Assembly (NCBI RefSeq): GCF_000321225.1 | Contig: NW_004451524.1 | Span: 124,001 to 188,000, forward strand | Reading direction: 5' to 3' | DNA: 64,000 bases | From: Odobenus rosmarus divergens | Lineage: Eukaryota > Chordata > Mammalia > Carnivora > Odobenidae | Shown: piece after piece, positions 54,621-64,000 of the stretch | How positions within the stretch are numbered: position 1 is the first letter of the stretch | Layout: the number at the start of each line of letters is the position of its first letter | The notes under the pieces: model-generated | Seen by the model: the letters and a program-made list of their open reading frames with translations, nothing else | Told to the model about the DNA's origin: nothing | The model's database searches: none | Translations under genes and position numbers: made by a program

Positions 54621-56320
54621 GAGGTGTGGGAGCCCAGGACATTGGGAGGAGTAGCTCAGAGCAGTAGGTGCCCAAGATGGATCCTACGGTGGTGACGTGG
54701 GCTTTTTGCCAGGGATGAAAATGATACTACTTTCAAATGTCACCAGTTCCATTCCTCCTGGAAAGAACACAAGGGAATGTTGAACTGTAACTCTGACTGG
54801 GACTCCTTCTCTGGCCATTGATCCCCTCTGTCTTTCGTGGTGAGCCGGCCGGGACTTCCCCACTTGTAGCTGACAAGGACTCTGGAACCCAGAAGTTGTT
54901 AGTGAGATCTCCCCTTAGGTTCTTTGACTCTGGTAATATACCAAAAATAAATTACACATGAGTTTTTAGATGAAGCAGTTATTTTATGACCATGACATCA
55001 TAATTACAAGGAGCTATCAGAATCCAGGAAATCCATTTCTGTGTGTGTGTGTGTGTGTGTGTGTGGTTTCCTCCAGGTTGTTCTGGAATAAAATTAGATT
55101 GAGTCAAACCATGGCAGGGCTCTACCAGAGAAAATTCTACTTTCAGTGCTTTTCAAAACTCTGAAAAGTTTGCTGGGGCTCAAGAGAGTATATCTGTGCA
55201 TATGGCTTCTCTTTATCACTCCCAAAAGTGCCACTCGGATTTCCATTTTAAATTATCTGGGGTGTAGAGATCCCGTTATTTCTGCACTACCACTTCTTAA
55301 AGATGTGAAATAGCTCTCATCACAGCCCCAGAAATAGAACACCAGAAACAGAACTAATGAAACCATGGGCATTTTGAAATTAGGAAAAAAAAAAAAAAAA
55401 GATGAAATGGCTTTTTTGTTCTTAAAATAAGAAAGACTATTTAAAATGTTTCCTATGAGATTGGGGTCTGTTAGTTAAGAAGAGGCTTTGCCACTTATCT
55501 TTCTTTTTTCTGTGTAGTTTATAAATGAATGCAAAGGTTTTCTTCTCCCCCTACTTCGCAGGTACTCATTATCTTGTATTTATTCAGGTTTTGGTTGAGG
55601 AAATCATATATTTCAACAATAAATATTTGTCATATACTTTTCATAAAAGCAATCACCTCCATTTTTATGACTCATAATGTGGGTAAAGGGGACAATAAAT
55701 AGATATTACTTTTAAAGTAAATTGTAATGCCTTGTATCCATATTCTAAACATAACTCTGAAACGAGCAGGTTGTTAAAATGTATGAACACACATACACGT
55801 GTGTGTGTGTGAGCTCTGCCGTCAGCCCCCACAGACTCGAAGGGAAGGGGAGGGAAAGACTCATAAGGAGAAAGAGCAGGGATGCATGTCTGTGCTTGTG
55901 TGTTGTGTTGGGGATGAAGTAAATAAAAACCATTGACTAAAATAAAAGGAACTCTTTTCCCTTGCCCCGTCTCACTTCACCCCCTGAATTTAAAAGTCCA
56001 CTATAACTGAACAGGGGTTCTATTTACTTTGTGAACCTAAATGCTGGAAATTATTTGAGAAGAAAATAATGTTGAAATAATTGAATAAATATGTTCAGAC
56101 CTCTCAGAAGCTTGATAGCTGATTTTCATACAAATACTAACAAGACTCAATTTACATAATACGGCATAGGATTTGGAGGGGCGAAAGGTTTGGACTCTCA
56201 ACATAAAAATTTTCTTTTAAGTTGTAGAAGGGGAAAAGAGTTAGGAAAGGAAATCTTAATTTTAATTTAATGCATTTTAATAAGACACAGTTTGCCAGGA
56301 AGTAAGTCAAGGGCAAGAAT
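54621..56320. other. Unassigned sequence with simple repeats
   Basis: Includes a (GT)n at 55040-55065, an A16 run near 55385 and a short GT patch at 55796-55812. No gene or transposon recognised. Confidence 0.4.
55040..55065. repeat. (GT)n microsatellite
   Basis: Uninterrupted GT run of 12 to 13 units, then GG. Candidate length-polymorphic marker. Confidence 0.97.
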
Positions 56321-56547
56321 CTGGTATCTCTCCCCCCCCTTTTTTTTTAAAGATTTTGTTTATTTGAGATAGAGTGAGAGTGAGAGAGCTCATGAGTGGG
56401 GGCAGTGGGGCAAAAGGAGAGGGAGAAGCAGACTCCTCACTGAGTGGGGAGCATGATGAGGGGATCGATCCCAGGACCCCGGGATCATGACCTGAGCCAA
56501 AGGCAGATGCTTGACCGACTGAGCCACCCAGGTGCCCCTGGTATCTC
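56321..56547 (-). mobile_element. Can-SINE, antisense, 10-bp TSD
   Basis: The body (56331-56537) starts 'ttttttttaaagattttgtt' after a C7 run and ends 'actgagccacccaggtgccc', with 'ggatcgatcccaggaccccg' between. The TSD 'ctggtatctc' is identical at 56321-56330 and 56538-56547. A frame at 56307-56591 is the translated SINE and not a protein. Confidence 0.95.
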
Positions 56548-58057
56548 CTTTTTGATGTAACCTTTCCATGTTGGTTTTCCCAGGTCACCACGTCCCCAAC
56601 TTCAGTTGCCTATTTGACCTAAGGCAATATCCAGAAAATTATCCAGTGTCATCAGAGAAAGCAAACCTGCTTTTAAGGCTCCTACTTCCTGACAGACTGC
56701 TAGTATCATTGTTTGCCTTGGTGATTTTTAAATACTATGATTTCTTGGCAAGCATCCCTTTCTCCATTTGATCATAAAATAATGATGGGGGTGTGTGCAT
56801 TCACCTGCGTGTGTAAGGGAGCATGCTTTTTCTAGAAGGAAGAGTATCAGCTGCCTGAAGGTCCAATAATGGCCAGAAGTGTGAGAGACTAGGGATATTG
56901 CCTAGAGAGGGATGATTGCATTCTTGAAACTGTTTGTTTATTTTCACACAAGTGATAATATACCGTTAATGTCATCATTGTTGTTGTTGGCTCAGTTGTC
57001 TGAGTAAAAGGGCTATAGTTTTATTTGAATGGGGAAATTATGTACCAAAAAAGGAAATCTAGCAATCACATTGGGAGTAGGGGCACCATTTAAAGTATCT
57101 GCCGATAAAACTTAGGAGATGTGTTCAAAAGCTCTCCTTTGATCATTGTCTTTCAACTCTGCAACCCTTAAGAGGATACATGGAAGCATTTGTATCCATT
57201 GGTATCACTGGGTGAAGGGTTTGCATTAAATATATATCCTACAGTGAACCCCTCCTCCTATCATGTATCAAACCTAAAATCAGAAAAGAATCATGACTTC
57301 CATTCTTCATTGTTTCACAACTGATGGGAATTATATCTATGTATCTATATTCTTATATACCTACATGCCAATATACCTCTATCTGTCCATCTGTCCGTCC
57401 ATCCATCCATCCATCCATCCATCCTTCCACCTCCCATCCTCCCTTCAAGGAATACTTCCCTGAAAACATGTTAGAGTTCTGTGAATAATATTCAGATGCA
57501 AATCAGAGGCTTTGTGTTATGCTCTGGAAGCAGCTCAAGTATTTTTTGACCTAATTGATTTTGTGCCTACAATAACAATAACCGGAGAACTCAATAACTT
57601 TTTCCATGCCTGAGTTTCATTGCTTTTCTTTGAAAGCTATACATTTTGATGCTTTTCTTGGCATTTAACACATTGTCCTTAGTAGAAAAGTTTTGCCAAG
57701 ATAGTTGATGGAGATTTGTTCCACGATATCATGGAACAAATGATGTAATGCTTCCCTAATCATTTTAAAACTGGGTCTGTGATCCTACCCGACAGGGTTC
57801 TCTAGAAATAGAATTTCAGAGCTATATTGACGTTCCCTCCCTTACACCAGGGTCTCACAGATTTTTCTGGGGGGCTTTCCTGGGAGAAAATGTGTGACGG
57901 GCCTGTATTTAGTTCCCCATTATGACTGTGATACTTTTGATTTTCTGCTGCTGTCAACCTTGGTCTGGCCTTTGCACCTACCATAGAAACCCCACAAAAT
58001 CAAGCAAATTAGCCCCATATGAGAATGCCACATAGCATTATCCCAGCCAATAGATGC
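56548..58057. other. Unassigned sequence
   Basis: About 1.5 kb; only the (ATCC)n tract is recognisable. The stretch 57795-58040 begins like a MER-type repeat ('cagggttctctagaaataga') but cannot be followed further. Confidence 0.4.
57385..57427. repeat. (ATCC)n microsatellite
   Basis: Tandem ATCC units, slightly degenerate at both ends, in a pyrimidine-rich context. Confidence 0.95.
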
Positions 58058-58260
58058 AAGAATATGTATTTTATTTTTTTAAGATTTTATTTATTTATTT
58101 GACAGAGAGAGTACAAGCAGGGAGAGAGGCAGGGAGAGGGAGAAGCAGGCTCCCCACTGAGCAGAGAGGCTCGATCCGAGGACCCTGGGGTCATGACCTG
58201 AGCTGAAGGCAGACGCTTAACCAACTGAGCCACCCAGGTGCCCGAAGAATGTGTATTTTA
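58058..58260 (-). mobile_element. Can-SINE, antisense, 16-bp TSD
   Basis: The body (58074-58244) begins 'tttttttaagattttattta' and ends 'tgagccacccaggtgccc'. It lacks about 20 bp between the 'gctccccactgagcagaga' region and the B-box ('ggctcgatccgaggaccctg'). The TSD 'aagaatatgtatttta' pairs with 'aagaatgtgtatttta', one mismatch. Confidence 0.95.
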
Positions 58261-58275
58261 ATGAAGGATTCATGA

Positions 58276-58452
58276 GGGGCACCTGGGTGGCTGAGTCAGT
58301 TAAGTGTTCAACTTGATTTTGGCTCGGGTCATGGGATCGAGCCCCACGTTGGACTCTGCACTCAGCAAGGAGTCTGCTTGTCCCGCTCTATCTGCATCTC
58401 CCCAACTGGAGCTTTCTCTCTCTCTCTCAAATAAAAAAAATCTTTAAAAAAA
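58276..58452 (+). mobile_element. Older Can-SINE
   Basis: 'ggggcacctgggtggctgag', 'tgttcaacttgattttggct', 'gggatcgagccccacgttgg', with tail (TC)n-AAATAAAAAAAATC. The 'caacttgatttt' and 'cacgttgga' diagnostics differ from the main arctoid type, so it belongs to another, probably older subfamily. It lies 31 bp from an oppositely oriented SINE. Confidence 0.93.
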
Positions 58453-59409
58453 ATTTTTTTTGGTATTCCCAGAGCCTGGTTTTACCACCACTGTGTATGA
58501 TGATCATAACCTTCAGAAAGATACTGGTGAACTGGAAAGATGCATAGGGGAGGTGAGCCTGTTCACACACACGGCCTTCTGCATACCTTAAATGTGTGTT
58601 CCAATGGGTGAAGGTTAGAGGAGCCGTCCTCAGCCCATACCAATAGCGTGATTTCTAGAAAAGTGAGCATGCTATAGCAGCTTCAGCAGTGACATCTGTT
58701 ATCTTCTGGAAGGTGAATCTGGCATCTGGCGTGCTACTCTGATGTGCTTACCAAGCACCCTGTGCTCATTTCATATTGTACATGCATTGGGCAGTAGTGA
58801 AAATGTTGCTGCGTGACTTGCTCTCAGACAAGGTATGGGCTTCCTGAAGGCAGGTGAAGTGAAATGTTTATATGTGAATCCTCATCCCCCAAGTATTGGG
58901 GATTGGAATAATGGGATGCCTTATGTATCTCTCTCGGTATAATCTCCCAAAGGATCACATGGTGGTTTTGACATCTTTTATATTTCATTATATCTGGCAC
59001 TTTTTCTGATAGAAAAGCAAGAACACGAGTAGAATCTGAGACAGGCAAGATTTGCGGTGAGTGGTAGCATGGCGGTAGCTCTTAGCTAGCCCCTGATAGG
59101 CGTGGGGCCTCCTACGTTCGTAAGAGGGAGGAAACTTTAGAAGTGTGCAAACAGATGCAAGTACCTTCAGAGCATATACTGTTCAAATCTCCAGTTGTGC
59201 TAGTTGATTTGTGACTATGTGTCCCCAGTCTCTGTTCGCTTTCCTACCGTGAATCATCCTTCTCCCACTTGTGGGTACTATTCCAAGCATGGATCCCAAC
59301 AGTGGATCCTGTGGAGGAATACAGGTGCATGTGCCCATGGCATGCTTGGGGACCCTGAGTCTTGAAATGACTACAGTGTGTCTCTCTCTGCAGTCCCTTT
59401 CAACAGTGA
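58453..59409. other. Unassigned sequence
   Basis: No recognised element. The 107-codon minus frame at 59183-59506 has no recognisable domain and runs into a MIR relic. Confidence 0.4.
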
Positions 59410-59660
59410 GTGAGGAAGGAGATAGAATAGCACAATAGTTATGCCGCCAAGCTCTATAATCAGACGTGCCAAGATTCAAATCCAAGATCCAGCATTTGGA
59501 GGCCAAGTGATCTTTGGCAAATAGTTAAACTTAGTAAGTTTATGTTGTCTTACTTAAAAAAGTGAGTACATGTATTTATCCATAGAATGGTAGGAAGGAT
59601 TAAATGAGGCAATGTATTCAGTATAGTGCTTGGGAACATACTAAATGCTCACTAGAGAGT
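59410..59660 (+). mobile_element. MIR SINE relic, well preserved
   Basis: Sense MIR order is easy to follow: 'tagaatagcacaatagttat', 'gtgccaagattcaaatccaa', 'gtgatctttggcaaatagtt', 'gaatggtaggaaggattaaa', 'tgaggcaatgtattcagtat', 'gcttgggaacatactaaatg'. Confidence 0.75.
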
Positions 59661-61071
59661 ATCAGTAGATGGCTATTTGAGAGACCATTTGGGCTGCTAG
59701 AAATGTGATATTGCTATTTAGTTGAATTAAGAGTGCTCTGCATATTATAAGACTATGAATAATTACAATTATAATTTCTGTAGGGCTTTAGAGGCTCATG
59801 ATAAATGAGTTTTGTCCATTGATTTTAATGTAAAAAAATTATGAATATAATATCTACATAAATATTTGCTATTTAGAATATGGTACTCTTGAGAAAGTAC
59901 TGTGCTTAAATCCTAAAATATATGTTTATTGTATATAAGGTGGGTGATTAAGTATGATAGGAAGAGAAATATGCAAATATATAAAGAAGAGGTGGAACTC
60001 AATTTTTTCAATATCAAGGCAAAAGGGAATATTATTATTCTCTTTAATTAGTCTGCCAGAAATAATTTATTATCCTGTATTTGCATTTCAGACTCTGGAA
60101 CTTTGTGTAAGTGTAATATTCCAAAATATAAATGACCTTTCAATTTCTCTTACACTGTCTGCCTATAGTGGGAAACTCAACATCTCTTACCATAAAGTTT
60201 GTGCATAAATGGCTGTTGGAAGATCCTAAAAAATATCCTCATTTTCTTATTGTTATTCTAAGAAAGCAGTGACCCCCAAATCTGCTAGCCAAGTTTGTAT
60301 CCTGTAGGTTAATTCTTCAGTCAGATATTTTAGATTCTAGGTATTTTAGACTCAAATATTATAGGAGAAATTAATTAGGACCCCAATAACCCGTATAGGA
60401 TATAAACTGACCTCAATTAAAATTCAAGCTAATAATTAACTTCAAATATAACATCCATCAATTTTGCACCCTTACCTTGAACTACAGTTGATGATTTACC
60501 AGATAATCATTTCATTCCAATTACTTCTTTTTGTTTTGAACAAGTATTCAGCTCCCCAGAAGCAAATGAAAGCTCTTGAGGACCGTTTTTTTTTTTTTTC
60601 GTGGTCATTGGTGTTAATATTAGTATTACTTTGAATTACTGGCTTCTTGTCTTTAATTTTACACTTTCTCTGTGCAGGGGTTCATCTCAGCCCTGCCTAT
60701 CATATATACGCAACAAGAGAGTATTTGAGTATTGGAGAACCTAGCTGTCCACGTGATTGCAGTAAGAAGCAGGTTCATTTTAACTTAATTTGATGAGCAA
60801 ACCCCTCTAGATCAGAGATTTAGCTGGCCTGCTATACTGGGAAATGGCTGTCCTTGCTTACAGCCTAACCATTCACAATTCCTTTTATTCTTCTTTTTTT
60901 TTCCCCCCCAACTCAGGAGAAACATAGTGTCCCAGGGCATTCATGTTTATTTGGCATGTGAATTAATGGTTTCCATTCGAATTCACTGACTAGACATTTT
61001 TAAAGCAAAAATGGGGATCAGAGAGAAATCATAAGGGTTGGCAGTGATCTAGGGAAATGGGAAACTTTACA
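59661..61071. other. Unassigned AT-rich sequence
   Basis: About 1.4 kb. T13 near 60587 and a T/C-rich run near 60895-60908. No gene or repeat family recognised. Confidence 0.4.
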
Positions 61072-61445
61072 CGTTTCTAGTAAAACAATACAGTCACTTT
61101 GGAGAACAGTTTGGTAGTTTCTTAGGAAGGTAAATAAATATTTACTATACATCTCAGGAATTCTCCTAGGAATCTACCCAAGGAAAGGAAAAAAGTATCC
61201 CTGCACCAAGAGACTTTAATGCAAATGTTTATAGGAGCGTTATTCTTAATATTCAAAAATTGAAAACAGTCCAAATGTCCCGCTGAATGGATCAATAAAT
61301 GTAGTATATTTATACAGTGGAAAACTATTCACTCAAAAGGAACAAGCTACTGATATGGGCTGCAATATGAATGAACCTCAGAAACATGCCAACTTAAAGG
61401 AATCAGATGCAAAAGACCACATATTTAGATACAGAAATATTCTGG
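61072..61445 (+). mobile_element. Ancient L1 (L1M type) 3' region
   Basis: Sense L1M 3' landmarks: 'cactttggagaacagtttgg', 'caggaattctcctaggaatc', 'taggagcgttattcttaata', 'ccaaatgtcccgctgaatgg', 'atcaataaatgtagtatatt', 'aatgaacctcagaaacatgc', 'gcaaaagaccacatattt'. 5'- and 3'-truncated. Confidence 0.8.
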
Positions 61446-61454
61446 TGCTGGACC

Positions 61455-61900
61455 AACAGATTGGATGTAGGAGGTAACAGCAAAGATGATGGGAAACTTC
61501 TCACATTTGGCCCAAAGAAGAAAGTAGATGTTGAGCCTTTTAATAACATGAAGAAGACCGAAGGGTAGAGGTTTGGAGGTGCACCTGGGGGCTGTAAGTT
61601 GGAGACGCGGAACAGGGCTCCTGGTGAGAAATTACGTATGAAGGTGGATTTAAGAGCCTCAAGCTTTAAGAAGAGGTCAGGGCTTGTGAAAGGTAGAGAC
61701 CTTAGAGCTGTGACTTAATTAATTGTTAGAGAAAGTATATTGTTGGAGAGGAAAACTGAACCCACGACCTTGGGACCAAGAAGCCTGTAGAGGTCATAGG
61801 AGTAGAGTAAGCCAACAGAGGAGAGTGAGAGGAGTCGCTAAGGAAACAAAGCCGGGAGCAGGGAGACAGAGGGAAGGCATCCCAATGGCGTAGACCAGAA
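61455..61900 (-). mobile_element. L2-clade LINE fragment, antisense
   Basis: 'ccaacagattggatgtagga', 'agatgttgagccttttaata', 'gtaggaggtaacagcaaaga', 'ggtttggaggtgcacctggg', 'gaccttagagctgtgactta' and 'gaggagagtgagaggagtcg' follow antisense L2 in order. It directly adjoins the L1M fragment. Confidence 0.5.
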
Positions 61901-64000
61901 TGAAGAGAACTATAGAAAGAGCCTGCTGCTGCTACATTTATTTTACCTGATAAATGTCTATTTAATTATTTCTTACTGGTAAATATATTCTACTAATTAA
62001 GCTTTGCATTTTCAGTTAATGGATGCATTTTTTCCCCCTCTGCATCTATAATGATGCCATCAAGTCTCATCTTCAGGAAATTAATTAAAAAGTAAGACAG
62101 ACTGGAGAGGAGTCCGTTTTCAGAAAAATACCGCCTGCTTTTGAAATACATTATCATAGCCAACAATTAGTACTCCAAGTATTTAACAATTCCAGCGGCT
62201 ATATTCAAAAATTCTGACCCGTCTAAAGCTTTTCAACAAATTATTTGTTCCTTCTTTACATAATATATTCGAGAGAATGTGTGAGTATGCCAGTTCCTGT
62301 AGAGAGGGCCAAGAGGAGGTGAGAATCATAAATGGATTGTGAAGTCTTTCATGGAAACAAATTTTAGTCTGAATGTTCATTAAGTTTTTTTTACCTTAAA
62401 CTTTGAAAAGTGAAAACCACTGGACTCTTTATCTTTCCAGTGCACGTGCTTTCAATTAGCTACTGTCTAAACAGGTAATCCAACAGTTGTCATGGGTCCA
62501 AAAGCCGGTAAACAAATGTACTCAGAAAGAAGAAGTGTGGTGTTTCTCTTTGTTCCAGTCCTTACCCTCTGTGCCTGGTGTAAAATGCCTGGGGCTTTCT
62601 CCTGAGCCCTCAAAATCAAGTAAGCTCTCCATGGACCAAGGAGGAGCTGCCTGGTGTCCTGTCCATCCCTTACCCCTCTGTTCGGTCCCTCAAGTGCTAC
62701 TTACTCAGTGTTCCACTGAAGGAACGAAGATACTACATTGTGAAGCTGTTCCATTCTTCTCAGTTTTAACCATTTGAGCTGCTAGCAGTAACTGAACAAG
62801 GAATAACCATTACCTTACTATGACAAAGCAAGATTAATTATGACACAAATCTACAAATGCTGCTTACTGTTCTCAGTTACCATTGAAGAGCATAAAAGCG
62901 CTTGTGATAATGTATGTGTTGAAGTCAGGAAGCAGTCACCACTGAAAAATAAGGAAAAACAGAAGAGACCAGAGGAAGCAAATCATGTGCCAGAGTGTGA
63001 GATCTTCCTGCATCCTAAGTATTTTCCCAGAAACCCACTCCACAATAAGCTTACTCTACAAAATATAAACTGGTTTGGCATATTCCATTTCCTAGCACAC
63101 ATTTAAAACTGGCCTCATGGCTCCTTGGGGAAATGTCTCATTCTTGGTCTGGGGCAGGAAATACAAGATGAGCCTAGAGGATCTAGTAATGACAGAAAGC
63201 AGGGAATTGCTAAAGAAAAAAAACAATAACCTGAGGCACGCCACAAGGTCACAGGGATCAGCCTGAAAGAGCTCCCAGTGGCCAAAGCTGGAACATTAGG
63301 AGCAACAAAATAAATTATAATAACTGAATTTTATTATAACAAAAATAAGTATCTGATCAATATTGATAGAAGTAAATGGGTAAATGAATAAATACGGGAG
63401 AAAGGCTGACTCTTCCTCTAGAGAAGAATGACCAAAAATGTGTCTCCTCCCCGGGGGAGCTCTGTCCCCACCAGGTGGTATAACAGTTTCCCTTCTGCTG
63501 AGTGTGGGCTGGATTTAATCACTAGCTTGTGCAGAATAAAATAGGGAAAGAGAATTTATAGTGAAGTCTGGCATTGATCAAGGTTAACATCCTCATTGGA
63601 AAGTCATGTTGATGTCAGTAGTGTCTTCCTACGATTAGGGTCTATTACATCTGCAAGTATAGTAACACATTTCTGTGTCTTTCTAGATATACTATAGAGT
63701 CTTTTTTTTTTTTTTTTAAACTATGGATCCTTCAGTAGCATGAGGTCTGGTTGAATCATAAGGCTGAAGACACAGAGCTACATGTGTCTCAGCCTGCATC
63801 AGCTGCAGCAAATATTTTTGTCCTCAGGACCCCACTCAAAACTAAAAGTCTCGCATGTAACCCAGTAAGTGTGTCAGAGCATTATCCTCAAGCACGGGGT
63901 ATGTAAAGCATGTGCGCTTCTTTCTTTGTTATAAAAGAGTCAATGTGCAATGGTTGTCCTTTATTTTTCAGGGGATGTGCGGACAATTTCCTAAATCTTT
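61901..64000. other. Unassigned sequence to window end
   Basis: About 2.1 kb without recognised repeats except a T16 run at 63702-63717. Frames of 88-96 codons (62487-62777, 62840-63106) have no recognisable domain. The interval 61930-62400 is low-repeat and AT-rich with TTAATTA-type cores ('tactaattaagctttgc' near 61991, 'aaattaattaaaaagtaag' near 62079), so it might contain conserved non-coding sequence. Confidence 0.4.

Noticed and set aside
3863..58452. tRNA genes suggested by A-box/B-box-like sequence
   Set aside because: All such sequences are the heads of Can-SINEs with pyrimidine tracts and poly(A) tails; none has an intact tRNA cloverleaf by eye.
3863..58452. CRISPR-like dispersed repeats
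   Set aside because: The repeated units are dispersed SINEs of about 200 bp in both orientations, not short repeats with regular spacers, and the organism is a mammal.

Overview
The window reads as carnivoran mammal nuclear DNA, most likely Arctoidea (bear, panda, seal or mustelid lineage). Twenty copies of a tRNA-Lys-derived Can-SINE are present, with the 'gcctgggtggctcagtcggt' head and a (TC)n-AAATAAA-poly(A) tail. They have the arctoid diagnostic sequence rather than the canid SINEC_Cf form, and an L1 3' end of arctoid type occurs at 52 kb. Species and chromosome cannot be read from the sequence. Repeat family names below come from remembered consensus patterns, not from a database search.

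I find no supportable protein-coding exon, no tRNA, rRNA or ncRNA gene, and no CRISPR array. Every longer open frame is antisense or sense to a repeat, runs through the assembly gap, or is of a length expected by chance in about 40% GC DNA. The window is intergenic (gene-desert-like) or deep intronic. The content is layered transposons: mammal-wide L2 and MIR fossils, ancient L1M 3' ends, MaLR (MLT1-type) and ERVL-type LTRs, two related class-I-like ERV solo LTRs, a few DNA-transposon relics, and then the younger carnivore layer (Can-SINEs and L1).

Layout: 0-10 kb holds L2 and MIR relics, two MaLR-type LTRs and a 1.2-kb antisense L1M whose middle is unexpectedly CpG-rich. At 10.7-11.6 kb a 794-N gap sits inside what I infer is an unassembled young L1 3' end with a 15-bp target-site duplication. 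From 12 to 22 kb the DNA is mostly unassigned, ending in an AT-rich, homeodomain-site-rich block that could be a conserved non-coding element. From 22 to 31 kb come a large inverted repeat, MIRs, an L1M with a tandem duplication, and L2. From 31 to 41 kb come a TA-flanked palindromic MITE, a DNA-transposon-like relic followed by an ERVL-type LTR, L2, and an inverted Can-SINE pair. The 41-50 kb stretch is the densest retroelement nest: two related ERV LTRs in opposite orientation (one splitting an older MaLR LTR), two more MLT1 LTRs, and a twin-primed L1. From 50 to 64 kb the DNA is sparse: a TSD-flanked L1 3' end with an abnormal poly(A) position, a second inverted SINE pair, and one L1M/L2 mosaic.

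There is no gene circuit to describe. What the window offers is insertion history and a few candidate regulatory or secondary-structure segments. I see no undescribed biological system here. The strongest leads are the gap interpretation, the ERV LTR pair, the MITE, and the two putative conserved blocks.
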